The position numbers and the translations under genes were made by a program. From positions 682,001-746,000 of the forward strand of contig NZ_JACEIC010000001.1 of assembly GCF_013778305.1 (NCBI RefSeq): 64,000 nt of DNA. Direction: 5' to 3'. Source of the DNA: Nocardioides agri (GTDB lineage: Bacteria > Actinomycetota > Actinomycetes > Propionibacteriales > Nocardioidaceae). Below the pieces are notes generated by a model. It was given only the letters and a program-made list of their open reading frames with translations. It was not told where the DNA came from and ran no database searches. Positions 1 through 10,296 of this stretch are shown here, piece by piece (within the stretch, counting starts at the first letter, position 1; every line of letters begins with the position of its first letter).

Positions 1-2803
<2,803 letters not shown>

Positions 2804-2929
2804 GTGGTCTCCTCTCGTGGCCCCGATGCCGGGGCCCAGGGGTCAAGCCTAGGAACAGCGTCCACTTCCTGGACTCTGTTCCCAGATCCTGACACCGGCG
2901 ATCCTGACCGCAGAAATCACCGCGCCGAC

Positions 2930-2941
2930 TACGCTTGAGGT
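2930..2941 (+). promoter_or_regulatory. Leaderless -10 promoter of the PAC2 gene
   Basis: TACGCT lies at 2930-2935, six bases before the GTG start, and there is no Shine-Dalgarno sequence. This spacing puts the transcript start at or next to the start codon. No clear -35 was seen. Confidence 0.5.
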
Positions 2942-3790
2942 GTGATCGAGCTCGAGGCGACGCGCGACCTGGTGGACCCCGTCGTGATCGCTGCGTTCGA
3001 GGGCTGGAACGACGCCGCGGATGCCGCGTCCGCGACCGTGGACCACCTGATCCGTGTCTGGGGCGCCCGGGTGATCGGCGCGGTCGATCCCGAGGACTTC
3101 TACGACTTCCAGGTCAACCGGCCCTCGGTCGGCATCGACGCCAGCGGCTACCGCCGGATCAGCTGGCCGAGCACGCAGATCGCCATCGCGTCGCCTCCGT
3201 CGCTCGACCGCGACGTCATCCTCATCCGCGGCATCGAGCCCAACATGCGGTGGCGCCAGTTCGCCGGTGAGCTCGTCGCTGCCTGCGAGGAGCTCGGCGC
3301 CGGGCTCGTCATCACGCTCGGCGCGCTGCTCGCCGACACCCCCCACACCCGGCCGATCCCGGTGACCGGCACCGCGACCGAGCCCGAGCTGGTGGACCGG
3401 CTCAAGCTCGAGGAGTCGACCTACGAGGGCCCGACCGGCATCGTCGGCGTCTTCCAGGACGCCTGCGTCCAGGTCGACATGCCGGCCGTGTCCTACTGGG
3501 CGGCGGTCCCCCACTACGTGGCGCAGCCGCCGTGCCCCAAGGCGACGCTCGCGCTGCTGGGCCAGATGGAGGACCTGCTCGAGGCCAGCATCCCGCTCGA
3601 GGACCTGCCGGAGGACGCTCGAGCCTGGGAGCGCGGCGTCGACGAGCTGGCCGAGGAGGACGAGGACGTCGCCGACTACGTGCGCTCCCTGGAGGAGACG
3701 CGCGACACCACCGACCTCCCCGAGGCGTCCGGCGAGGCGATCGCCCGCGAGTTCGAGCGGTACCTCAAGCGCCGGCAGGACGACGACTGA
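2942..3790 (+). CDS. PAC2 family protein
   Basis: This 282-residue protein belongs to the PAC2 (proteasome assembly chaperone 2) family, which in actinomycetes is found next to methionine and mycothiol genes and has no firmly assigned reaction. The N-terminal FEGWNDA motif (about residues 20-26) and the LIRGIEPNMRWR stretch (about residues 96-107) are typical of the family. The C-terminal ~60 residues are acidic and probably helical. The GTG start sits six bases after a TACGCT box. It is divergent from metH across 138 bases. In mycobacteria a PAC2 protein also lies beside metH (recalled as Rv2125), which supports the call. Its role here is not known. Confidence 0.85.
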   Translation: MIELEATRDLVDPVVIAAFEGWNDAADAASATVDHLIRVWGARVIGAVDPEDFYDFQVNRPSVGIDASGYRRISWPSTQIAIASPPSLDRDVILIRGIEPNMRWRQFAGELVAACEELGAGLVITLGALLADTPHTRPIPVTGTATEPELVDRLKLEESTYEGPTGIVGVFQDACVQVDMPAVSYWAAVPHYVAQPPCPKATLALLGQMEDLLEASIPLEDLPEDARAWERGVDELAEEDEDVADYVRSLEETRDTTDLPEASGEAIAREFERYLKRRQDDD

Positions 3791-3800
3791 CGGGCAACCC

Positions 3801-5048
3801 TCAGTCGAACCAGACCGCGACGCCGAGGGCGGCGTCGAGCACGGCCAGCACCTGGCCGGCCGCGTCGGGGTCGGAGGTGTCGGCCAGGCCGTCGGTGCCG
3901 AGCGTGGCCGCGACCCAGCGGTCGACCGCGGCGGTGGCGCGCGGCGCGTCGAGGTCGTCGGCGAGCGCCGCGAGGACCTCGCTGACGACGGGAGCGGCGG
4001 GTGCGCCGGCACCGAGCGAGAGGGCGCGGCGCCACTGCGCGAGGTCGTCGACGGCCGTCCAGAGCTCCTGGTCGGTCCACTCCCAGTCGGCCCGGTAGTG
4101 GTGGCGCAGCAGCGCCAGCCGGATCGCCATCGGGTCGACCTCGCTGTTGCGCAGGGCCGAGACGAAGACCAGGTTGCCGCGCGACTTCGACATCTTCTCG
4201 CCGTCGTAGCCGACCATCCCGGCGTGGCTGTAGACCTGCGCGAACGCCGTCCCAGGCGCGGCGACCTGGGCGTGGCCGGCGCACATCTCGTGGTGCGGGA
4301 ACACCAGGTCGCTGCCACCGCCCTGGACGTCGAAGGCGCCGCCGAGGTGCTGCATCGCGATCGCGGCGCACTCGATGTGCCAGCCTGGCCGCCCGGGGCC
4401 CCAGGGGCTGCCCCACGACGGCTCACCCTCGCGCTCGCCGCGCCACACGACGCAGTCGAGCGGGTCCTTCTTGCCGGGTCGCTCGGGGTCGCCGCCGCGC
4501 TCGGCGAAGATCTCGAGCATCTGCTCGCGGGTCCACCCCGACTCGGTGCCGAAGGCGGGGTCCGCGGTGACCGAGAAGTAGAGGTCTTCGTCGACCCGGT
4601 AGACCGAGCCGGCTGCCTCGAGCCGCTGGATGAGGTCGACGACCAGCGGGATCGACTCCACGGCGCCGACGTAGTGGGCGGGCGGCAGCACGCGCAGCGC
4701 GCTCATGTCCTGGCGGAACAGCTCGGTCTCGCGCTCGGCGAGCTCGACCCAGTCGACGTGCACCTTCGCGGCCCGCTCCAGGAGCGGGTCGTCGACGTCG
4801 GTCACGTTCTGGACGTAGACCACCTCGTGGCCGGCGTTGCGCCAGGCGCGGTTGAGAAGGTCGAACGCGACGTAGGTGTTGGCGTGGCCCAGGTGCGTGG
4901 CGTCGTACGGCGTGATGCCACAGACGTAGAGCCGGGCCGGGCCGTCCGGAGCGGTGGTCACGAGCCCGCTCGACGGGGTGTCGTGGACGGCCACCGGCGG
5001 GCCCGCCACGGGCAGGACGGGGATCTCCGGGGACGGCCACGCTCGCAT
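3801..5048 (-). CDS. mshC: Cysteine--1D-myo-inosityl 2-amino-2-deoxy-alpha-D-glucopyranoside ligase
   Basis: MshC uses ATP to join L-cysteine to glucosaminyl-inositol, the penultimate step of mycothiol synthesis. It derives from cysteinyl-tRNA synthetase: the HIGH-type signature appears as THLGHA (about residue 52) and the KMSKS loop as EKMSKSRGN (about residue 284). [14 protein letters not shown] supplies the zinc and cysteine-binding region. The protein is 415 residues, the usual MshC length, much shorter than CysS. A frame 11 residues longer exists, but the family begins with MRxWPxP and a TAGGCT -10 box lies seven bases before this ATG, so the shorter start was chosen. It is the last gene of the phosphatase, DUF3090, SCO1664-like, mshC set. 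Confidence 0.95.
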   Translation of the reverse strand: MRAWPSPEIPVLPVAGPPVAVHDTPSSGLVTTAPDGPARLYVCGITPYDATHLGHANTYVAFDLLNRAWRNAGHEVVYVQNVTDVDDPLLERAAKVHVDWVELAERETELFRQDMSALRVLPPAHYVGAVESIPLVVDLIQRLEAAGSVYRVDEDLYFSVTADPAFGTESGWTREQMLEIFAERGGDPERPGKKDPLDCVVWRGEREGEPSWGSPWGPGRPGWHIECAAIAMQHLGGAFDVQGGGSDLVFPHHEMCAGHAQVAAPGTAFAQVYSHAGMVGYDGEKMSKSRGNLVFVSALRNSEVDPMAIRLALLRHHYRADWEWTDQELWTAVDDLAQWRRALSLGAGAPAAPVVSEVLAALADDLDAPRATAAVDRWVAATLGTDGLADTSDPDAAGQVLAVLDAALGVAVWFD

Positions 5049-5061
5049 GTCGGGAAGCCTA
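5049..5061 (-). promoter_or_regulatory. Leaderless -10 promoter of mshC
   Basis: On the minus strand TAGGCT occupies 5061-5056, seven bases before the ATG, with no ribosome-binding site. mshC can therefore be transcribed alone besides any read-through from the genes upstream. Confidence 0.5.
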
Positions 5062-5084
5062 GCGAGTGCCTGTCGGTCCACTCG

Positions 5085-5852
5085 TCAGAAGGGCGGCCAC
5101 GGGACCGCGGGCCACTCGCCGCGCGGCACCGGCATCACGGCGCGGTCGAGCAGACGGGAGCACCGCCGCAGCAGCGCTTCGACCTCGCGGTCGGTGAGGT
5201 GGGAGGCGAGCTCGGCACCGGCCGGCGAGGCGACCAGCTCGCCCACCCGGGCGACGACCGCGAGGTGCTCCTCGGCCACCGGCTCGCCCGCCCAGCCCCA
5301 CAGCACGGTGCGGAGCTTGTGGTCGGTGTGGAAGGTGACGCCGTGGTCGACGCCGTAGCGGTGGCCGTCGGCCATCTCCAGGACGTGACCGCCCTTGCGG
5401 TCGGCGTTGTTGGCGATCACGTCGAAGACCGCCATCCGGCGCAGCGCGTCGGAGTCCTCGTGGACCAGCGAGACGCCCCGGTCGTGCTCGTCGATGCCGT
5501 CGAAGACGTGCCTCCACCCGGGCGGGACCGACCCCTCGGGCACCAGCGTGACGGCGTCCTGCCCTTCGTCGGGCTCCTGCCAGCGCTGCACCATCCCCCA
5601 GCCGTGCGGCCCGTCGCGCAGCCAGGTGTGCGGCACGACGTCCCAGCCGAACAGCTCGGAGAGCAGGTAGGCCGCGCGCTCGCGGTCGGCCAGCGACCCG
5701 TCCGGGAAGTCCCAGAGGGGGCGCTCCCCCGCGACCGGCTTGTAGACGACCCTCACGCCGTCGATCTCGCCGAGGAACGTCGCGTTGGAGGCCGGCATGA
5801 TCCGCCCGTGCAGGCGCAGATCGCCCTCGAGCAGGTCCGCGTCGACGGTCAC
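5085..5852 (-). CDS. SCO1664 family protein (PI3/PI4-kinase-like fold)
   Basis: A 255-residue protein of the actinomycete SCO1664 family, usually next to DUF3090 and mshC. The visible pattern NATFLGEIDGVRVVYKP at the start (glycine loop and lysine), VFDVIANNADRKGGH (catalytic-loop-like D and N) and GVDHGVTFH (metal-binding D) resembles the phosphatidylinositol 3/4-kinase or HipA-like fold, so an ATP-dependent phosphotransfer is plausible but unproven. The GTG start overlaps the TGA stop of the DUF3090 gene as GTGA, which signals translational coupling; a longer in-frame start at 5888 would overlap by 40 bases and is unlikely. Confidence 0.82.
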   Translation of the reverse strand: MTVDADLLEGDLRLHGRIMPASNATFLGEIDGVRVVYKPVAGERPLWDFPDGSLADRERAAYLLSELFGWDVVPHTWLRDGPHGWGMVQRWQEPDEGQDAVTLVPEGSVPPGWRHVFDGIDEHDRGVSLVHEDSDALRRMAVFDVIANNADRKGGHVLEMADGHRYGVDHGVTFHTDHKLRTVLWGWAGEPVAEEHLAVVARVGELVASPAGAELASHLTDREVEALLRRCSRLLDRAVMPVPRGEWPAVPWPPF

Positions 5853-6430
5853 GGGTCCCGGCGCCGGAACCCGTTGGCGCGCACGCACAGGTGTCCGTCG
5901 GGGTCGACGGGGTTGCCGCAGAAGGGGCAGTCGGGCCGCCCGGCGCCGAGCACCTGCTCGGCGCGCTTGACGAATGCGCGGGCCACCCCGGCGGCGATCC
6001 GCACGAGGAAGACCTCGTCGGGCTCCGGCTCCTCCGGGACGCCCTCCGGCTCCTCGTCCGGCCCGAGGACCGCGGCCTCGTGGAAGGGGAAGACCTCGAT
6101 CACGACCCGCTCGTCCTCGGGGTCCCAGGACAGCGTCATCGTGCCGGCCCGGAACTCCTCCTCGATCGGCTGCTCGAGTGGCTCGGTGTCGTCGAGCGCG
6201 AACGGCGCCACGGCCGGGACGGCCGCGTCACCGTGGGTCGCGGCCAGCACCTCGTCGAGCAGCTCGTCGATCCGCTCCGCGAGCGCCTGCACCTGCTGCT
6301 TCTCCAGCGCGACGCTCGTCAGCCGGACGCCGGTGCGGGCCTGCAGGAAGAAGGTGCGCTGGCCAGGAGGACCCACCGTGCCCGCGACGAATCGCTCGGG
6401 AGGGTCGAAGCCGTGGACCAGAGGAGCCAT
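5849..6430 (-). CDS. DUF3090 family protein
   Basis: A 193-residue protein of the DUF3090 family, conserved across actinomycetes and of unknown function. It opens with FDPPERFVAGTVGPPGQRTFFLQAR, the family hallmark (shown here in part: FVAGTVGPPGQRTFFLQ). The middle has an acidic stretch, and the C-terminus carries CPFCGNPVDPDGHLC, a likely small zinc ribbon with three cysteines and a histidine. The ATG lies seven bases after TAGGGT, so a leaderless transcript is likely. It is coupled by a GTGA overlap to the next gene. Confidence 0.88.
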   Translation of the reverse strand: MAPLVHGFDPPERFVAGTVGPPGQRTFFLQARTGVRLTSVALEKQQVQALAERIDELLDEVLAATHGDAAVPAVAPFALDDTEPLEQPIEEEFRAGTMTLSWDPEDERVVIEVFPFHEAAVLGPDEEPEGVPEEPEPDEVFLVRIAAGVARAFVKRAEQVLGAGRPDCPFCGNPVDPDGHLCVRANGFRRRDP

Positions 6431-6443
6431 GGCGACAACCCTA
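6431..6443 (-). promoter_or_regulatory. Leaderless -10 promoter of the DUF3090 gene
   Basis: TAGGGT on the minus strand (6443-6438) is seven bases before the ATG. Its TAG is also the stop codon of the upstream phosphatase gene, so the promoter overlaps the end of that gene. Confidence 0.5.
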
Positions 6444-7172
6444 GACGGCGGCTGATGGGCCGGCGCCGCCCCCGACCGCAGCGTCCGTCGCCCTCCCCGT
6501 GGCGCGCTTGGACGTCCCCCGCCGGCGAGGCGGAGGGGCCGCGAGCCAGGACAGGTCGCCCGCGTGGCTGTTGGTGGCGAGCACGTAGGGACGGGTGCCG
6601 GTGTAGCGGACGATCGACACGGAGGCGGGGTCGACGTGGAGGCGCTGGAAGAGGTCGAGGTGCATGCCCAGGGCGTCCGCGAGGATCGACTTGATCAGGT
6701 CGCCGTGGCTGACCGCCACCCAGACCGCGCCGGCCCCGTGCTCGGCCTCGACCTCGGCGTCCCGGCGGCGTACGGCGGCGACCGCCCGCGCCTGCATGTC
6801 GGCCATCGACTCGCCTCCGGGGAAGGTCGCTGCCGACGGCTGCGCCTGGACCGTCGCCCAGAGCTTCTCCTTGGCCAGCTCCTTGAGCGGGCGGCCCTGC
6901 CACTCGCCGTAGTCGCACTCCGTCAGGCCGCTGTCGGTCGCGACCCGCGGCGCGCCGGAGTGCGCCTTCGCGATCGCTCGGGCCGTCTGGCGGCACCGCT
7001 CCAGCGGGCTGGTGACCAGCGCGGCGAGCGGGACGGCGGCGATCCGCTCCCCGGTGCGCACGGCCTGCCCCTCGCCGGTCTCGTCGAGCCGCACGCCCGG
7101 GAGACGGCCGGCCAGGGTCCCCGACGCGTTCGCCGTCGTCCGACCGTGGCGCACGAGGATCACGGTTGCCAT
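6441..7172 (-). CDS. Histidine phosphatase family protein (MSMEG_4193 type)
   Basis: A 243-residue member of the phosphoglycerate-mutase-like histidine phosphatase superfamily. The catalytic histidine is in ILVRHGRTTAN (about residues 5-15), and the second histidine in AVSHGDLIKSILADAL. The protein has the expected ECDYGEWQGR segment with its acidic residue. The substrate is not known; the family co-occurs with DUF3090 and mshC in actinomycetes. The last ~25 residues are basic and low-complexity. It is divergent from corA with only 32 bases between the two start codons. Confidence 0.88.
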   Translation of the reverse strand: MATVILVRHGRTTANASGTLAGRLPGVRLDETGEGQAVRTGERIAAVPLAALVTSPLERCRQTARAIAKAHSGAPRVATDSGLTECDYGEWQGRPLKELAKEKLWATVQAQPSAATFPGGESMADMQARAVAAVRRRDAEVEAEHGAGAVWVAVSHGDLIKSILADALGMHLDLFQRLHVDPASVSIVRYTGTRPYVLATNSHAGDLSWLAAPPPRRRGTSKRATGRATDAAVGGGAGPSAAV

Positions 7173-7204
7173 GGCGGTGACTGTAGTGGGGCTACGGTGA
7201 GCGC
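7173..7204. promoter_or_regulatory. Overlapping divergent leaderless promoters
   Basis: Thirty-two bases separate two divergent start codons. On the minus strand TACAGT (7185-7180) is seven bases before the phosphatase ATG. On the plus strand TACGGT (7193-7198) is six bases before the corA GTG. Any -35 of one promoter must lie over the other gene's start codon, so the two promoters should interfere. Confidence 0.55.
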
Positions 7205-8176
7205 GTGATCGTCGACAGCGCGCTCTATCGCGCCGGTGCGCGGGTCCAGGGTGACGACGACCTGGCCGCGCTCCGCGCGCGTGCCTGCGAGCCGGGCGAC
7301 TTCGTCTGGGTCGGCGTGCACGAGCCGTCCGAGAACGAGTTCCAACGGCTCGCCGAGATCTTCGGCCTGCACCCGCTCGCGGTCGAGGACGCCGTGCGGG
7401 CGCACCAGCGACCCAAGCTGGAGCGCTTCGGCGACAGCGTCTTCCTGGTGCTCAAGACGCTCTGGTACGTCGACGAGGCCGATGCCGTCGAGACCGGCGA
7501 GATCGCCCTCTTCCTCGGCCGCGATTTCGTGGTGAGCGTGCGGCACGGGGCGGGCAACGAGCTGCACACCGCCCGGCTCGAGCTCGAGGCGAGTCGCAAG
7601 CTGCTCGGCCACGGCCCGGGCGGGGTGCTGTACGCCGTGCTCGACCGGGTCGTCGACGAGTACCTCCAGGTGGTCGACGAGCTGGTCGTCGACGTGGACG
7701 AGGTCGAGGCGTCGGTGTTCTCCGCGGAGCGCACCAACGACGCGTCGCGCATCTACGTGCTCAAGCGCGAGCTCGGCGAGGTGCGCCGGGCCGTGATGCC
7801 GCTGCGGGAGCCGGTCGCCCGGCTGGCCGCGGGGACGGTCACCGGGGTGCCCGACGGCGCGGCGCCCTTCTTCCGCGACGTCAGCGACCACCTCGCCCGC
7901 GCCGCCGAGACCGTCGACGGCCTGGACAGCCTGCTCTCCAGCGCCTTCGACGCGCACCTGGCCCAGATCTCGGTGCAGCAGAACGACGACATGCGCAAGA
8001 TCTCCGCGGGCGCAGCGCTCATCGTGGTGCCCACGTTCATCGCCGGCGTCTACGGCATGAACTTCCACCACATGCCGGAGCTCGGCTGGACCTTCGGCTA
8101 CCCGTTCGCGCTGCTGCTGATGGCCACGGTGGCCGGCGGCCTGTGGGTCTGGTTCAAGAAGTCCGGCTGGCTCTAG
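7205..8176 (+). CDS. corA: Magnesium/cobalt transport protein CorA (first copy)
   Basis: A 323-residue CorA-type channel for Mg2+ (and Co2+ or Ni2+). A long cytoplasmic alpha/beta and helical domain precedes two C-terminal transmembrane helices. The signature YGMNFHHMPELGW with the GMN ion-selectivity motif is near residue 283, directly after the first helix. The short charged tail (WFKKSGWL) fits the family. The GTG start is six bases downstream of TACGGT. A second CorA lies at 33022; the two share the core but the second has ~50 extra N-terminal residues. Confidence 0.95.
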   Translation: MIVDSALYRAGARVQGDDDLAALRARACEPGDFVWVGVHEPSENEFQRLAEIFGLHPLAVEDAVRAHQRPKLERFGDSVFLVLKTLWYVDEADAVETGEIALFLGRDFVVSVRHGAGNELHTARLELEASRKLLGHGPGGVLYAVLDRVVDEYLQVVDELVVDVDEVEASVFSAERTNDASRIYVLKRELGEVRRAVMPLREPVARLAAGTVTGVPDGAAPFFRDVSDHLARAAETVDGLDSLLSSAFDAHLAQISVQQNDDMRKISAGAALIVVPTFIAGVYGMNFHHMPELGWTFGYPFALLLMATVAGGLWVWFKKSGWL

Positions 8177-8185
8177 CCGCGCCGC

Positions 8186-9010
8186 TCATGCGGCGATCGT
8201 GCCGGTGGCCACCAGCAGCAGCGTGAGCGCGCCGAGCGCGATCCGGTAGACCACGAACGGCGTGTAGGAGTGCGTCGTCACGTAGCGCAGCAGCCACGCG
8301 ATCGCGGCGTACCCGATCAGGCCGGCGACCACGGTCGCCACGATCGTGGGGCCCCAGCCGTAGATGTTGTCGCCGTGCGGGATCTCCTTGAGCTCGAACA
8401 CGCCGGCGCCGATGACGGCCGGGATCGCCAGGAGGAAGGCGTAGCGGGTCGCGGTCTCGCGCTCGTAGCCGAGGAAGCGGCCCATCGAGAGCGTCGCCCC
8501 GGACCGGGAGACGCCGGGGATCAGCGCGCACGCCTGGGCGGCACCCATGAGGAGGGCGTCGCGCAGTGACAGCTGCTTGAGCGTCTTCTCGGTCGAGCCG
8601 ACGCGGTCGGCGATGCCGAGCACGATGCCGCCGACGATCAGGGTCGTCCCGACGATCCACAGGCTGCGGAAGTCCTTTTCGATGACGTCCTTGAGGAGCA
8701 CGCCGAGGACCACGATCGGGAGGGAGCCGATGATGATGAACCAGCCCATCCGGGCGTCGAGCTGACCGCGGTACTCCGGCCGGCGCAGCGACCTCAGCCA
8801 GGTGGTCGCGATCCGCCAGATGTCGTGGCGGAAGAAGATGAGCACGGCGAGCTCCGTGCCGATCTGGACGACCGCCGTGAACGCCGCGCCGGGGTCTCCC
8901 CAGCCGAACCACTCCGGGAAGATCCGGAGATGGGCGCTGCTCGAGATCGGCAGGAACTCGGTCAGCCCTTGGAGAATGCCGAGCACCACGGCCTGCAGGT
9001 AGTCCACCAC
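8186..9010 (-). CDS. uppP: Undecaprenyl-diphosphatase
   Basis: Integral membrane phosphatase (UppP/BacA) that removes one phosphate from undecaprenyl diphosphate so the carrier lipid can be reused in wall synthesis. The 274 residues contain the two signature motifs, LTEFLPISSSAH (about residues 17-28) and PGVSRSGATLSMGR (about residues 167-180), with about eight hydrophobic helices. Two consecutive GTG codons could start translation; the first is used here. A TAGGAT box on the minus strand lies eight bases upstream. It converges on corA with a 9-base gap. Confidence 0.95.
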   Translation of the reverse strand: MVDYLQAVVLGILQGLTEFLPISSSAHLRIFPEWFGWGDPGAAFTAVVQIGTELAVLIFFRHDIWRIATTWLRSLRRPEYRGQLDARMGWFIIIGSLPIVVLGVLLKDVIEKDFRSLWIVGTTLIVGGIVLGIADRVGSTEKTLKQLSLRDALLMGAAQACALIPGVSRSGATLSMGRFLGYERETATRYAFLLAIPAVIGAGVFELKEIPHGDNIYGWGPTIVATVVAGLIGYAAIAWLLRYVTTHSYTPFVVYRIALGALTLLLVATGTIAA

Positions 9011-9024
9011 GGGCGGGAATCCTA
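9011..9024 (-). promoter_or_regulatory. -10 promoter of uppP
   Basis: TAGGAT at 9024-9019 on the minus strand, eight bases before the first GTG (eleven before the second). A transcript starting here would have little or no leader. Confidence 0.45.
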
Positions 9025-9072
9025 CGGGCGTCCACCGGGCGTGCCGCCGAGGCCCACCGTCGGCTCGCCGAC

Positions 9073-9084
9073 TACCTTGACCGC
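9073..9084 (+). promoter_or_regulatory. Leaderless -10 promoter of the aldo/keto reductase gene
   Basis: TACCTT at 9073-9078 ends six bases before the ATG, and no Shine-Dalgarno sequence is present. Confidence 0.5.
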
Positions 9085-10032
9085 ATGCAGCACAGACGCG
9101 TCGGCACGACCGGCCTCTCGGTGTCCCGACTCGGGCTCGGGACCATGACGTGGGGACGCGACACCGACGAGCACGAGGCCCGCGACCAGCTCGCCGCCTT
9201 CACCGAGGCCGGCGGCACCCTCGTCGACACCGCTGCCGGCTACGGCAACGGCGCGTCCGAGGAGCTGCTCGGCTCGTTGCTGGGCGACGTGGTGCCCCGC
9301 GACGACGTCGTCATCGCCACGAAGGCCGGCATCAGCGCCCGCAACGGCGGACGGGTCTACGACACCTCGCGCGGCTACCTGCTGCGCACGCTCGACGCAT
9401 CGCTGCGCCGCCTCGGCGTCGAGCACGTCGACCTGTGGCAGGTGCACATCTGGACCGACGACGCGCCGCTGGAGGAGACGCTGACGGCGCTCGACCAGGC
9501 GGTGGCGAGCGGACGCGCGGCGTACGTCGGCATCTCGAACTACTCGGGCTGGCAGACCGCCCAGGCGGCGACCTGGCAGCGCGCCGTCCCGGGGCGGGCG
9601 GTGCTCGCGAGCACGCAGGTGGAGTACTCCCTGCTCAACCGCACCGTCGAGCAGGAGGTGCTGCCCGCCGCAGCGGCGCTCGGCCTCGGCGTGCTGCCGT
9701 GGTCGCCTCTGGGGCGCGGCGTCCTCACCGGGAAGTACCGCACCGGGACGCCGTCCGACTCGCGCGCCGCGTCGTCGCACTTCGCGGGCTTCGTCGGCCC
9801 CTACCTCGACGACCGGTCCGCGGCCATCGTGGAGGCAGTGGCGCGCGCCGCCGACGGCCTCGGCTGGTCGGCGCTCGAGGTCGCCCTGACCTGGGTGCGC
9901 GACCGGCCCGGCGTGACCGCCCCGATCCTGGGGGCCCGCACCGCCGCGCAGCTGCGCGCCGCCCTGGGCGTCGAGGAGCTGACCCTGCCGCCTGAGATCA
10001 TGGCCGCACTGGACGACGTCACGAGAGACTGA
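9085..10032 (+). CDS. Aldo/keto reductase
   Basis: A 315-residue NADPH-dependent aldo/keto reductase. The N-terminal RRVGTTGLSVSRLGLGTMTWG is the usual first strand region. Catalytic residues are visible: Asp and Tyr in DTAAGYGNGASEELLG (about residues 48-63), Lys in IATKAGI, and His in DLWQVHIW. YVGISNYSGWQ and the PWSPLGRGVLTGKY stretch are typical of the AKR11/12-like groups. The C-terminal PILGARTAAQL binds the NADP phosphate. The natural substrate cannot be read from the sequence. It stands alone behind its own leaderless promoter. Confidence 0.93.
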   Translation: MQHRRVGTTGLSVSRLGLGTMTWGRDTDEHEARDQLAAFTEAGGTLVDTAAGYGNGASEELLGSLLGDVVPRDDVVIATKAGISARNGGRVYDTSRGYLLRTLDASLRRLGVEHVDLWQVHIWTDDAPLEETLTALDQAVASGRAAYVGISNYSGWQTAQAATWQRAVPGRAVLASTQVEYSLLNRTVEQEVLPAAAALGLGVLPWSPLGRGVLTGKYRTGTPSDSRAASSHFAGFVGPYLDDRSAAIVEAVARAADGLGWSALEVALTWVRDRPGVTAPILGARTAAQLRAALGVEELTLPPEIMAALDDVTRD

Positions 10033-10061
10033 GATCGACTGCCGATCGACAGGGGGTACCG

Positions 10062-10280
10062 ATGACCCGAGCGCTACGTCAGCCGCCAGGGCGCGGCGTG
10101 GAGTGGGAGTTCGACCGGGTGTCGTTCTCGCGTGAGTTCCCCCGGTCGGTGGTCACCAAGTTGCTCGTGGAGCGCGCCGAGCACGGAGGCTGGGAGCTCG
10201 ACCGGGTCCGGATCGGCGCCGACGGGACGCGTCGGGTCGTGCTGCGGCGCAAGATCATCCGCGCGGTCCGCACCGCCTGA
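10062..10280 (+). CDS. DUF5703 family protein
   Basis: A 72-residue basic protein that matches DUF5703, a small actinomycete family of unknown function. It reads WEFDRVSFSREFPRSVVTKLLVERAEHGGWELDRVRI in its middle (pieces: VEWEFDRVSFSRE, AEHGGWELDRVRI), with a tail rich in arginine. A strong GGGGG ribosome-binding site lies five bases before the ATG. It follows the aldo/keto reductase by 29 bases and may share its transcript. Confidence 0.8.
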   Translation: MTRALRQPPGRGVEWEFDRVSFSREFPRSVVTKLLVERAEHGGWELDRVRIGADGTRRVVLRRKIIRAVRTA

Positions 10281-10296
10281 GCGTCAGGCCGACCGG

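Noticed and set aside
2804-2941. Cobalamin riboswitch before metH
   Set aside because: The gap is only 138 bases and has no B12-box sequence or matching stems.
4098-6455. 785-residue plus-strand frame opposite mshC and its neighbours
   Set aside because: It crosses three well-supported minus-strand genes and has no domain.
10275-10289. Hairpin GCCTGA-GCG-TCAGGC at the converging ends of the DUF5703 and M20 genes
   Set aside because: Facing TGA stops automatically create TGA...TCA symmetry; the 6-bp stem has no T run. The similar repeat at 13681-13705 was dropped for the same reason.
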